A stretch of DNA of 64,000 nt from Sphingobium xanthum (GTDB lineage: Bacteria; Pseudomonadota; Alphaproteobacteria; Sphingomonadales; Sphingomonadaceae): assembly GCF_019737615.1 (NCBI RefSeq), contig NZ_JAHKKS010000007.1, forward strand, positions 1 through 64,000, written 5' to 3'. The notes beneath the pieces were generated by a model, which saw nothing but the letters and a program-made list of their open reading frames with translations, did no database searches and had not been told where the DNA came from. Below are positions 34,028-41,734 of the stretch, piece after piece (position 1 is the stretch's first letter; each line of letters begins with the position of its first letter). The translations under genes were made by a program, and so were the position numbers.

Positions 34028-34810
34028 ATGCCCAATCATAAGGATAAGGTGATCATCGTCACTGGTGCCGCCGGCTCGATCGGCTTTGCCACGGCCGAGA
34101 TCCTCGCCGCGCAGGGCGCGAAGCTGATGCTGGTCGATATCTCGGCCAAGATCGAAGAGCGCGCGGCCGAACTTAAGGCCAAGGGCGGCGAGGTGGAATT
34201 CTTCAAGGCCGACTGCGCCAAGGAAGCCGATGTGAAGGGCTATGTCGATGCGACGGTCGCCAGGTTCGGCCGGGTCGACGGCTTCTTCAACAATGCCGGC
34301 GTCGAGGGTCTGATCGCGCCCACCTCCGATTATCCGATCGAAGAGTTCGATCGCATCATGTCGGTCAATCTGCGCGGCGTTTTCCTCGGCCTGCATTTCG
34401 TGCTCAAGCAGATGGTGGCGCAGGGCAGCGGTGCGGTGGTGAATACCGCATCGATCGGCTCGGAGCGCGGCCTCGCCGGTGGTGGCCCTTATAACGCGGC
34501 CAAGCATGGCGTGGTCGGCCTGACCCGCACGGCGGCTGCTGACCATGGCAAGCAGGGCATCCGCGTGAACTGCGTCGAGCCTGGCGTCATCCGCACGCCG
34601 CTGCTGGACGAGGTGATGGTCCAGATGTTCGATGGCGATCTGCAGAAGGGCCTCGACAAGCTGGGCTGGGTCTCGGTGATGAACCGTGTCGCGCAGCCTT
34701 CCGAAGTCGGCCATGTCGTCTCGTTCCTGCTCTCGGACGAAGCGAGCTTCGTCACCGGCGCGGCCTGGCCCGTCGATGGCGGCGCGCTCTGCACGATCAA
34801 GCACGAATAA
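34028..34810 (+). CDS. Short-chain dehydrogenase/reductase
   Basis: 260 aa classical SDR. KVIIVTGAAGSIGFATAEIL; D-I-S after strand 2 (NAD preference); FFNNAGVEG; Ser in VVNTASIGSERGLAG; catalytic Y-N-A-A-K in GPYNAAKHGVVGLT; C-terminal SFVTGAAWPVDGG. Last gene of the co-directional cluster. The similarity to the SDR at 30171 is only at family level, so two different alcohol or ketone substrates are likely. Confidence 0.93.
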   Translation: MPNHKDKVIIVTGAAGSIGFATAEILAAQGAKLMLVDISAKIEERAAELKAKGGEVEFFKADCAKEADVKGYVDATVARFGRVDGFFNNAGVEGLIAPTSDYPIEEFDRIMSVNLRGVFLGLHFVLKQMVAQGSGAVVNTASIGSERGLAGGGPYNAAKHGVVGLTRTAAADHGKQGIRVNCVEPGVIRTPLLDEVMVQMFDGDLQKGLDKLGWVSVMNRVAQPSEVGHVVSFLLSDEASFVTGAAWPVDGGALCTIKHE

Positions 34811-35233
34811 AGCAGAGCATTCGGTCGGGGCGGACGGCAACCGTTCGTCCCGGACTGTCCTACATGCTTGTCTTCATGGCATGAGAACTGATGCGGCGCA
34901 TTTCTGCGCCGATCTTTCATATCGTCGAAAACAAAGTAAAATCAGATTGTTAGGCCTGATCCGAACGGACTTTTGCGCACTCACCATGCGCGATATGCAC
35001 GACCTTAGAGAAGTTAAGCCCCGGAAACGGCAGAAATCGGGCATTTTCCATATGTGCTGCGTGCCCCGATAAGTGCACATAGCGCGTCACGTCGTGACTA
35101 TTGGCTGCTGCTCAAGCGTTGCTGGCGTTATCAGAGGGAAAACGGGGCGAGTCGTCCGCCGCGGGACTACACCTCATCCCCGTTCGGCCCGACAAGCTCA
35201 GGGCGAACAGATGAAGTTGGGATAGCTCAGCCT
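34811..35233. other. Intergenic region with no gene seen
   Basis: 423 bases between two convergent genes (SDR and AraC). ORFs in it have no protein-like composition. Bases 35182-35208 hold a GTTCG...CGAAC inverted repeat within sequence like the common TTCGCCCTGAGCTTGTC sphingomonad repeat. Otherwise nothing is recognised. Confidence 0.6.
35182..35208. repeat. Short palindromic intergenic repeat (GTTCGCCCTGAGCTTGTC type)
   Basis: GTTCG at 35182-35186 and CGAAC at 35204-35208 frame a core whose reverse strand reads CCCTGAGCTTGTCGGG. This matches a short dispersed repeat often seen between genes in sphingomonad genomes. It sits between convergent genes, where it may mark transcript ends. Confidence 0.55.
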
Positions 35234-36193
35234 TTAGATCGCCAATTCCCCCAGCACTGGCTTGCCCCGCGCCGCGCGATAGTCGCTCGGGCTCATGCCG
35301 AAGCGACGACGGAATGACCGGCAGAAGCTCGACAGGTCATTGAAGCCGACATCGAAGGCGATTTCGGTGATGGTGACGTCGCTGCCTTCCTTGTCGAGAC
35401 GCGAGGCGGCCCGCTCCAACCGACGGCGCTGGATATAGGCCGAAGGCGTCGTCGCCATTTCGGCAAAGAGCAACTGCACATAGCGCGCGCTGACCCCGAC
35501 CCGATCGGCAATGCGATGCGTGTCCAGCTCGGTTTCGCAAAGATGCGCCTCGATGAGATCGAGCACGGCGCGCCGCCGCAGGTCGCGCCGGTTCATGTCG
35601 AGCGCGGTCGGGCGCACGGAGCTGTAGGCAAGATCGAGCAGCGGCCAGATGACGTCGCTCATCGTGTCGCCCCAGTCATTCTCGCCGGTCTCGAGCTGAC
35701 TCCAGGCCGAGCGGAGGAAGCGCGAGAAGAGCGCGCCTGCGCCACTGTCGCCGCGGACGGGGATGCCGACCATCTGGCGCAAGCGCGGCATGCGCGCCTC
35801 GACATAGGGCACGGGCAGCCGCAGGACGATGGTCTGCGTGGGTTCGGCGAAGGTCAGTTCCAGCGGCTGCGAGGGATCGAACAGCAGGAAATCGCCTTCG
35901 TTGAGCACGCTGGTGCGCCCGCCGGTGTGATTGACGCTGCTGCCGACATGCTGGAGCTGGAGATTGAAGGCGCCGACGTCGATGCCCGGCGAATTGTAGA
36001 TGCGGGCCGGGGACGAGCAGGGCGAGATGATGTCGCATTCGCGCAGCGCGGCGCGATACATGCGGGCCTCGAAAGCTCCGTCGTCCGGCACCTCGATGGT
36101 CAGCGGCGCAATGAACTTGTCCGCGAGCTCGGTCCAGAAAGGCAGTCGGTCGCGTGCCGCGACGCTGTTCGTGTCGATCGCCTGAAGCATCAT
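35234..36193 (-). CDS. AraC-family transcriptional regulator
   Basis: 319 aa from the ATG at 36193 (or 36190), preceded by GAGGAG. The N-terminal ~190 residues are the AraC_binding_2-type sensing domain (LPFWTELADKFIAPLTIEV, SVNHTGGRTSVLNEGDFLLF). The C-terminal ~100 residues hold two helix-turn-helix motifs: IADRVGVSARYVQLLFAEMA and ITEIAFDVGFNDLSSFCRSF, then RRRFGMSPSDYR. This sensing type is common in regulators of aromatic-acid catabolism. It is convergent with the catabolic cluster, at whose end it lies, and is the best candidate regulator for it; the target promoter is not identified. Confidence 0.88.
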   Translation of the reverse strand: MMLQAIDTNSVAARDRLPFWTELADKFIAPLTIEVPDDGAFEARMYRAALRECDIISPCSSPARIYNSPGIDVGAFNLQLQHVGSSVNHTGGRTSVLNEGDFLLFDPSQPLELTFAEPTQTIVLRLPVPYVEARMPRLRQMVGIPVRGDSGAGALFSRFLRSAWSQLETGENDWGDTMSDVIWPLLDLAYSSVRPTALDMNRRDLRRRAVLDLIEAHLCETELDTHRIADRVGVSARYVQLLFAEMATTPSAYIQRRRLERAASRLDKEGSDVTITEIAFDVGFNDLSSFCRSFRRRFGMSPSDYRAARGKPVLGELAI

Positions 36194-36335
36194 CGCGATG
36201 CCACTCCTCTCAGGTCGCGCCGCCCTCGTTGGAGCCGCTTGCATTGTCCGGAAGCCGGGACGTTATGCGCAAAAGCGCGGACCGGCAAGGCGATAGCGGC
36301 AGCATTGCTTGTCCCTGACGGGGACCGCGATCGGT

Positions 36336-38705
36336 TCAGCGCATCGGAAAATCGATGGCGCCGCCGCTTGCACAGGCCTTCACATGGGCGTCGATACCGG
36401 GAATGAAGCCCTTGTGGAAACCGACGATCTGTCCCGTGCCGTCGGCCCGGCGCAGGCTGGTGAGCGCGTCGCCCCATGTAGCACAGGCCAATTCTCGCCG
36501 CCCGGCGTCGCGCGCGATGATGCCGAGGATCATCTGCGAGAAGCCGAGATTGCCCAGCGCCTTCCCGCTCGCCTGCCGGTTCACCGCTGCCTGCCGCGCG
36601 GCGACAGCGCCCTGACCGGCCATAATGGCCGCGTCGAACTGATCGGCATCGCGCAGGTTCTGCGCGAGCGCTTCCTTGATGTTGGCCTGGAGCGAGCGCA
36701 CCGCATCGTCCCGGTCGTCGATGATCGCGAGCCGATCGACGACGGCCGCCGCTTCCCGGATCAATCGGTCGGATACATCCTCCGTTCCGGCCCGCGAGCC
36801 CGCCGCGAAACCATCCAGTCCGTTCCACGCTGCGCGGTAGAGGATGAGCGGATCGTCCCGACGCTCCTTTAGAAGTGCCTCGTAGATTCTGGCGGCATCG
36901 AGATGCAAGGCGAGCGCCTTGTCATAATCCTCGTCGCCCTGAGCCAGCGCATCATAATAAGCGAGCATCGCCTCATCGGCGCGTGCCCTGAAGCTCCCGC
37001 GCTGCTCCGCGGTCCAGGCGGCGCGATCCTTGCGGGCCTGGGTGAGAATGGCGGGTATGTCGGGCCGATTGCCGGAGACGTCGGCAAATTCGAGCCTCGC
37101 CAGATGGAGCGCGCTTTGCGCTTCGGTCCATTGGGCATCCCGTCTCGCCGGCGTGACTGCGTCCAGCGCTTTGCCCGCTCCCGCAAGTGAAGTCTGAGCG
37201 GCCTTCTCGTCTGCGTCGCCATGCACCTGGATGAGGCTGCGATAGACGGCGGACAGTCCACGATAGGTGGAGGCGCGCTCATTGTCGGCGGGCTGGGCCG
37301 CGAGTAGCTTGTCCGCGCGATCGAGATTGGCGATCGCGGCAGCACGCTCACCGAGATTGGGGCCGTTGGGGACGCCCTGGATCTCGGCGAGGCGCAGCAG
37401 ACCGCGCGCGGTCTCGAGCTGGAGTGCAGGCGATGCGCCGGGCGTGTCGGCAAGCGAGGCGAGATAGCGCTGGGCCTGCGCGGCCAGCGCAGCTCGCCCT
37501 GCCGTGTTGCCCGGGACGCGACCGAGCTGGTCATTGAGGTCGAACAGCATATGGTTGGCCAGCGTGCGCACATCGTTGAACCGCGTTTCGGCATCGGCGC
37601 GGGCGATCTGCGCGCGATGATTGGCGACCAGCGCATAGACCAGTGCGCTGAGCAGCAGGACGAGCGCCAGTGCCGCCGCGCTGATCGGCAGCCGATTGCG
37701 CCGCACGAACTTGGCAAAGACGTAGCCGCGCCCACCCTGCGCAGCGACGACGGGATAGCCGCTGCTCCAGGCCTCGACATCTTCGGCCAGCGCCTCGGCC
37801 GTCGCATAGCGGTCATTGGGATCATCGGCCGTCGCTTTGGCGACGATGGCCTTGAACTCGGCATCGCTGCCGTTCGGTAACAGCCAGGCAAGCAGCTTAC
37901 CGAGCGAATATATGTCCGCGCCCGTCGAGACCGCTGCGCTGGTCATGCGTTCGGGAGCTGCATAGCCCGGCGTGAGACTGAGGCTGCCGATCGACGGCGG
38001 GCGCGTGCCGTCCTGCGACGGCTCGAGGTCTGGAGCGCGGGCAATGCCGAAATCGATGAGCTTCGGCGCGCCGTCTGCCGTCACGAGCACGTTGGATGGC
38101 GTCAGGTCGCGATGGACGACGAGGCTGCGGTGCGCGAAGCCGACGGCCCGGCAGATCGCGCCGAACATGCGGAGCCGTTCGCCGCGTGGGGGGGGGCTGT
38201 CCTCGACCCAGCGCAGCAACGACTGGCCGTTGACCAGTTCCATGACGATATAAGGCGCGCCGTCTGGCATCTCGCCGCCGTCGAAGAGCTGCGCGATATG
38301 CGGATGCTGGAGCTGCGCCAGTGTTTGCCGTTCCCGCCGGAAGCGTTCGGCGAGGTTCTCGCTGAGCAGGCCGGGCTTGATGACCTTGAGCGCGACGGCA
38401 TGATCGAAGTCGCCGGACGCGCGCTCGCCGCGATAGACACTGCCCATGCCGCCGCGGCCGATGAGACCGGTGACGCGATAGGCGCCGATCCGTTCGGGGA
38501 AGGCGGCGTCATCCTGATCCAGCCACGCGCCGCCGGTCTGCATGTTCGCGCGCCGCTCTGCGGCGATCAAGGAACGGAGCCGCCCTTCGAGTGCGCTGTT
38601 GCCTCGCGTTTCCGCTTCGATCCAGCGTTCCCGCTCTGCTTCCGGGATGTCGGTGAGGACGTCGAACAGCCTGAGTGCGGCACGTTCGAGTTCGACCTCA
38701 TCCAT
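36336..38705 (-). CDS. Transmembrane serine/threonine protein kinase with helical repeat sensor region
   Basis: 789 aa. After a ~70-residue N-terminal helical segment comes a complete Hanks-type kinase: GRGGMGSV (83-90), catalytic Lys107, HRDLTPSN (198-205), DFG (218-220) and APE (about 250-252). A single transmembrane helix at about 339-361 (ISAAALALVLLLSALVYALV) leads to an outward, all-helical ~425-residue region that looks TPR-like. The kinase therefore faces the cytoplasm and a sensor faces the periplasm. The gene overlaps the upstream sigma-factor gene by 8 bp. Sigma-kinase pairs of this arrangement are known in bacteria in which the kinase modulates the sigma factor; that link is inferred here. 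Confidence 0.9.
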   Translation of the reverse strand: MDEVELERAALRLFDVLTDIPEAERERWIEAETRGNSALEGRLRSLIAAERRANMQTGGAWLDQDDAAFPERIGAYRVTGLIGRGGMGSVYRGERASGDFDHAVALKVIKPGLLSENLAERFRRERQTLAQLQHPHIAQLFDGGEMPDGAPYIVMELVNGQSLLRWVEDSPPPRGERLRMFGAICRAVGFAHRSLVVHRDLTPSNVLVTADGAPKLIDFGIARAPDLEPSQDGTRPPSIGSLSLTPGYAAPERMTSAAVSTGADIYSLGKLLAWLLPNGSDAEFKAIVAKATADDPNDRYATAEALAEDVEAWSSGYPVVAAQGGRGYVFAKFVRRNRLPISAAALALVLLLSALVYALVANHRAQIARADAETRFNDVRTLANHMLFDLNDQLGRVPGNTAGRAALAAQAQRYLASLADTPGASPALQLETARGLLRLAEIQGVPNGPNLGERAAAIANLDRADKLLAAQPADNERASTYRGLSAVYRSLIQVHGDADEKAAQTSLAGAGKALDAVTPARRDAQWTEAQSALHLARLEFADVSGNRPDIPAILTQARKDRAAWTAEQRGSFRARADEAMLAYYDALAQGDEDYDKALALHLDAARIYEALLKERRDDPLILYRAAWNGLDGFAAGSRAGTEDVSDRLIREAAAVVDRLAIIDDRDDAVRSLQANIKEALAQNLRDADQFDAAIMAGQGAVAARQAAVNRQASGKALGNLGFSQMILGIIARDAGRRELACATWGDALTSLRRADGTGQIVGFHKGFIPGIDAHVKACASGGAIDFPMR

Positions 38706-39240
38706 TATCGACCGCCTCCGCCATCGCGTCGGCGAGCCAAGCGCGCGCCGTGCGCCAGCGCCGCTTTATCGTAGCGGCGGATTGCCCCGTCGCCAATGCA
38801 ACGTCGTCGATGCTCATTGCCCCGAAATATCGCATTTCCACCAGCTCCATCAGCGCCGGATCGATGGCGCCCAACCGGATAAGCGCGAAATTGAGGGATT
38901 CCAGGTCAATGCGTTGGCCACCATCGACCTGCGTATTGAGTTCAATCTTCTGATGTTTGCGCTTACCGGCGTGTTTCGCCCGGGCATGATCGGTGAGGAC
39001 GTTGCGCATGATGCGCGAGGAAAGCGCGATGAAATGGGCGCGATCGACCAGGCTGACGGAGCTCAGGCGCATGAAGCGCAGGATCGCGTCATTGATCAGA
39101 TCGTCGGTCGAGAGCGAACTGTTGATTTCGCCACGCAGGCGCGCGGCGGCGATGAGGCGGAGCTCTGGCAGCATCCGCTGGATCAGCGCATCGCGCGCGG
39201 CGATGTTGCCGCTTCGCCATTGCTGGATGAGATCGGCCAT
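38698..39240 (-). CDS. ECF-type RNA polymerase sigma factor (TIGR02999/ECF-like family)
   Basis: 180 aa from the ATG at 39240 (MADLIQQWRSGN); an ATG at 39261 would add 7 residues. Sigma region 2 is TDDLINDAILRFMRLSSVSL with DRAHFIALSSRIMRNVLTDHARAKHAGKR. Region 4 is GAIDPALMELVEMRYFGAMS, then IDDVALATGQSAATIKRRWR. The R-N-(V/I)-L-(V/I)-D-x-A-R motif is typical of the family called TIGR02999. No anti-sigma factor is adjacent; the overlapping Ser/Thr kinase takes its place. The target may include the divergent PEP-CTERM gene. Confidence 0.88.
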   Translation of the reverse strand: MADLIQQWRSGNIAARDALIQRMLPELRLIAAARLRGEINSSLSTDDLINDAILRFMRLSSVSLVDRAHFIALSSRIMRNVLTDHARAKHAGKRKHQKIELNTQVDGGQRIDLESLNFALIRLGAIDPALMELVEMRYFGAMSIDDVALATGQSAATIKRRWRTARAWLADAMAEAVDNG

Positions 39241-39507
39241 GCCGCCGTCCCCGCTGGTCATCCCGTGCGACCCCACTTTATAGTCGGCTAACCCGTTGAA
39301 GCGGCAGAATGTGTCGCTGTCCAGTCTCAATGCGTAACGATCCGTCACAGAGTGGGATGAGTACGTGAAGAAGTATGCAGGCGCCTGTCCCATTTTTGGA
39401 TCGCTTGGTTAACTTTTTCTGATCCGGTTCGGCGCGTTCTTCCGCTGACTCAGGTGGAAGGGAGGCAAGGGCCTCCTCTTCGACAGGGACTTGTGTGGGA
39501 GAATATC

Positions 39508-40302
39508 ATGTCATTTTCGATGAAGGTCGCACTTGCTGGGGCGCTTGCCTCCTCCTTGATTGGTCTGGGTACGACGGCGGGTTTCGCTGCCGAGGTGCCG
39601 GTGGATCTGTCGGGTTGGACGGCTCAGGGCTATCCGGGCAATTTCAATTGGGTTCTTCAGCCCGGCAACAACGCGGTCCGTCAGACCGTCAACGGCTCGC
39701 CGACCGTGTTTTTCAGCGACTATAGCGCGTTCGGCAATCAGCTCTCCGGAACGATCCAGGTGGCGACGTCGGGCGATGACGATTTCGTCGGGTTCGTTGT
39801 CGGCTTCAACTCCGGTGACCTGACCGCGGCGACGACCGACTTCCTCCTGATCGACTGGAAGCAGGGCAATCAGGGCACCGCCAAGCGCGGTCTGGCGCTG
39901 TCTCACGTCACGGAAGGCCTGGGCGACAATGATGGCGCATGGGCGCACAACCCAGCCTGGGGTGTTGATGAACTGGCGCGCGGCGCGACGCTGGGCGACA
40001 CGGGCTGGGCAGACAATGTCGTCTACTCGTTCGACATTGCCTACACGTCGAGCAACATCAAGGTCTGGGTCAATGACGTGCTGCAGTTTGACGTCAACGG
40101 CTCGTTCAGCGACGGCCGCTTTGGCTTCTACAACTACTCGCAGGCGTCGGTTCTCTATGCCGGCATCACGAACGAGACATTGCCGCCCCCGCCGCCCGGC
40201 GCTGTCCCCGAGCCGGCCAGCTGGGCGATGATGATCCTGGGCCTCGGCGCTGTCGGCACGATCATGCGCCGTCAGCAGCACGTGCGGATCGCCTTCGCCT
40301 GA
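39508..40302 (+). CDS. PEP-CTERM-sorted secreted protein with thrombospondin-C-terminal-like domain
   Basis: 264 aa from the ATG at 39508 (GGGAGAATATC upstream). Signal peptide MKVALAGALASSLIGLGTTAGFA. The middle (about 70-225) resembles the thrombospondin C-terminal, L-lectin-like domain: DDDFVGFVVGFNSGDLT, FLLIDWKQGNQGTAKRGLAL, VYSFDIAYTSSNIKVWVNDV and GRFGFYNYSQASVLYAGI. After a PPPPPGAVPEP linker comes PEPASWAMMILGLGAVGTIM and RRQ, the PEPxxWA variant of the PEP-CTERM exosortase signal. The protein is expected to be exported, cleaved and attached to the surface or exopolysaccharide. It is divergent from the sigma-factor/kinase operon. Confidence 0.85.
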   Translation: MSFSMKVALAGALASSLIGLGTTAGFAAEVPVDLSGWTAQGYPGNFNWVLQPGNNAVRQTVNGSPTVFFSDYSAFGNQLSGTIQVATSGDDDFVGFVVGFNSGDLTAATTDFLLIDWKQGNQGTAKRGLALSHVTEGLGDNDGAWAHNPAWGVDELARGATLGDTGWADNVVYSFDIAYTSSNIKVWVNDVLQFDVNGSFSDGRFGFYNYSQASVLYAGITNETLPPPPPGAVPEPASWAMMILGLGAVGTIMRRQQHVRIAFA

Positions 40303-40329
40303 TCAGCGCCGCGATCGAAAAATCATGGT

Positions 40330-40358
40330 GAGCCCGGCCAAGCGTCGGGCTCGCTTTT
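40330..40358 (+). terminator. Rho-independent terminator after the PEP-CTERM gene
   Basis: GAGCCCG (40330-40336) pairs with CGGGCTC (40346-40352), followed by GCTTTT. It lies 28 bases after the stop at 40302. Confidence 0.8.
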
Positions 40359-40403
40359 CCGTCGTTCAACGCAAGGCTGACGGTCGATCCAGGGCTGGGA
40401 AGG

Positions 40404-40479
<76 letters not shown>

Positions 40480-40618
40480 ACACTGGCCTCGATGCAGTGC
40501 TTTAAGGCGCTGCTTGCGGTCAGGAGGGGCGCCGTTAGCATGGGCCTCCTGGCTTGCCAACATAAAATATCGTTGCGCGGCGCGCTTTTTGTCGAGGGCT
40601 GTCGCGGGTTCTGCCGGC

Positions 40619-41734
40619 CTAGCGCCAGCGGTCGCCCAGCGTCTCGCGATTGCGGTCGATATTCCGGATGATGCCGATGCACAGCATGACGGTCAGCATC
40701 GAAGAGCCACCGTAGGACATGAAGGGCAAGGGGATGCCGACGACCGGTGCCATGCCCATCACCATCATGAGATTGATGGCGATGTATAGGAATATGGTCG
40801 TCGTGAGGCCGCCCGCCACGAGCCGGGCGAAGCGGTCGTCGGTCTGCTGGGCGACACGCATGCCCCAGCGCAGCAGCAGCATGAGTGCCACGATCAGCAG
40901 GGTGCCGCCAAGCATGCCCCATTCCTCCGCCATCGTGGCAAAGACGAAGTCGGTATGGCCCTCGGGCAGATAGTCGAGATGGCTTTGCGTGCCGTTGAGA
41001 AAGCCCTTGCCGAACAAGCCGCCCGATCCGATCGCGATCTTGGACTGGCTGATATGATAACCGGCGCCCAGCGGGTCGCTTTCCGGATCCATGAAGATCA
41101 GCACGCGCTTTTGCTGATATTCGTGCAGGAAGCTGAAAGCGACCGGGATGATCGCTGCCACGGCGAGACCGGAACCGACGAACAGGCGTAGCGGCAAGCC
41201 CGCGAGGAACATCACGGTCAGGCCACCAAAGCCGATCATGCTTGCCGTGCCGAGATCGGGCTGGATCAGCACGAGAACGGCCGGGAAACCGATGAGCACG
41301 CCCGCCGGCCAGATCGCGGTCATCGTGCGCGTCTGGGGGATCGGCAGGATCGAATAGAAACGAGCGACCGCGAGCACGATCGCGACCTTCATGAATTCGG
41401 ACGGTTGGAACTGCATGAAGCCGAGATTGATCCAGCGCTGGCTGCCGCCGGCGACGCCGCCGATCAATTCGACCAGGATAAGCGCGATCAGCACGGCGCC
41501 GTAGATTGGCAAGGCGCTCATGCGGATCAGGCTGTGCGGCAGGCGGGAGATGACCTCGGCCATGACAAGAAACACGCTGAAGCGGAAGATCTGCATGCCG
41601 GCCCAGGGCATGATATGGCCGCCCGCCGCGCTGAAAAGCACGATCGAGCCGAAACAGGCGATGGCTCCCAGCAGCGCATAGAGTCCCCATGGCAGGCGCG
41701 CGATCACCTCCGGCACGGGGACGAGCCTGTTCAT
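40619..41734 (-). CDS. rodA: Peptidoglycan glycosyltransferase RodA (SEDS family)
   Basis: 371 aa, ten or so membrane helices. SEDS landmarks: GGVAGGSQRWINLGFMQFQP and SEFMKVAIVL, the catalytic-loop Asp in LIQPDLGTASMIGFGG, and the C-terminal GMAPVVGIPLPFMSYGGSSM. It polymerises glycan strands for lateral wall growth together with PBP2, whose gene overlaps it by 4 bp (ATGA). Last protein gene of the elongasome operon. Confidence 0.96.
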   Translation of the reverse strand: MNRLVPVPEVIARLPWGLYALLGAIACFGSIVLFSAAGGHIMPWAGMQIFRFSVFLVMAEVISRLPHSLIRMSALPIYGAVLIALILVELIGGVAGGSQRWINLGFMQFQPSEFMKVAIVLAVARFYSILPIPQTRTMTAIWPAGVLIGFPAVLVLIQPDLGTASMIGFGGLTVMFLAGLPLRLFVGSGLAVAAIIPVAFSFLHEYQQKRVLIFMDPESDPLGAGYHISQSKIAIGSGGLFGKGFLNGTQSHLDYLPEGHTDFVFATMAEEWGMLGGTLLIVALMLLLRWGMRVAQQTDDRFARLVAGGLTTTIFLYIAINLMMVMGMAPVVGIPLPFMSYGGSSMLTVMLCIGIIRNIDRNRETLGDRWR

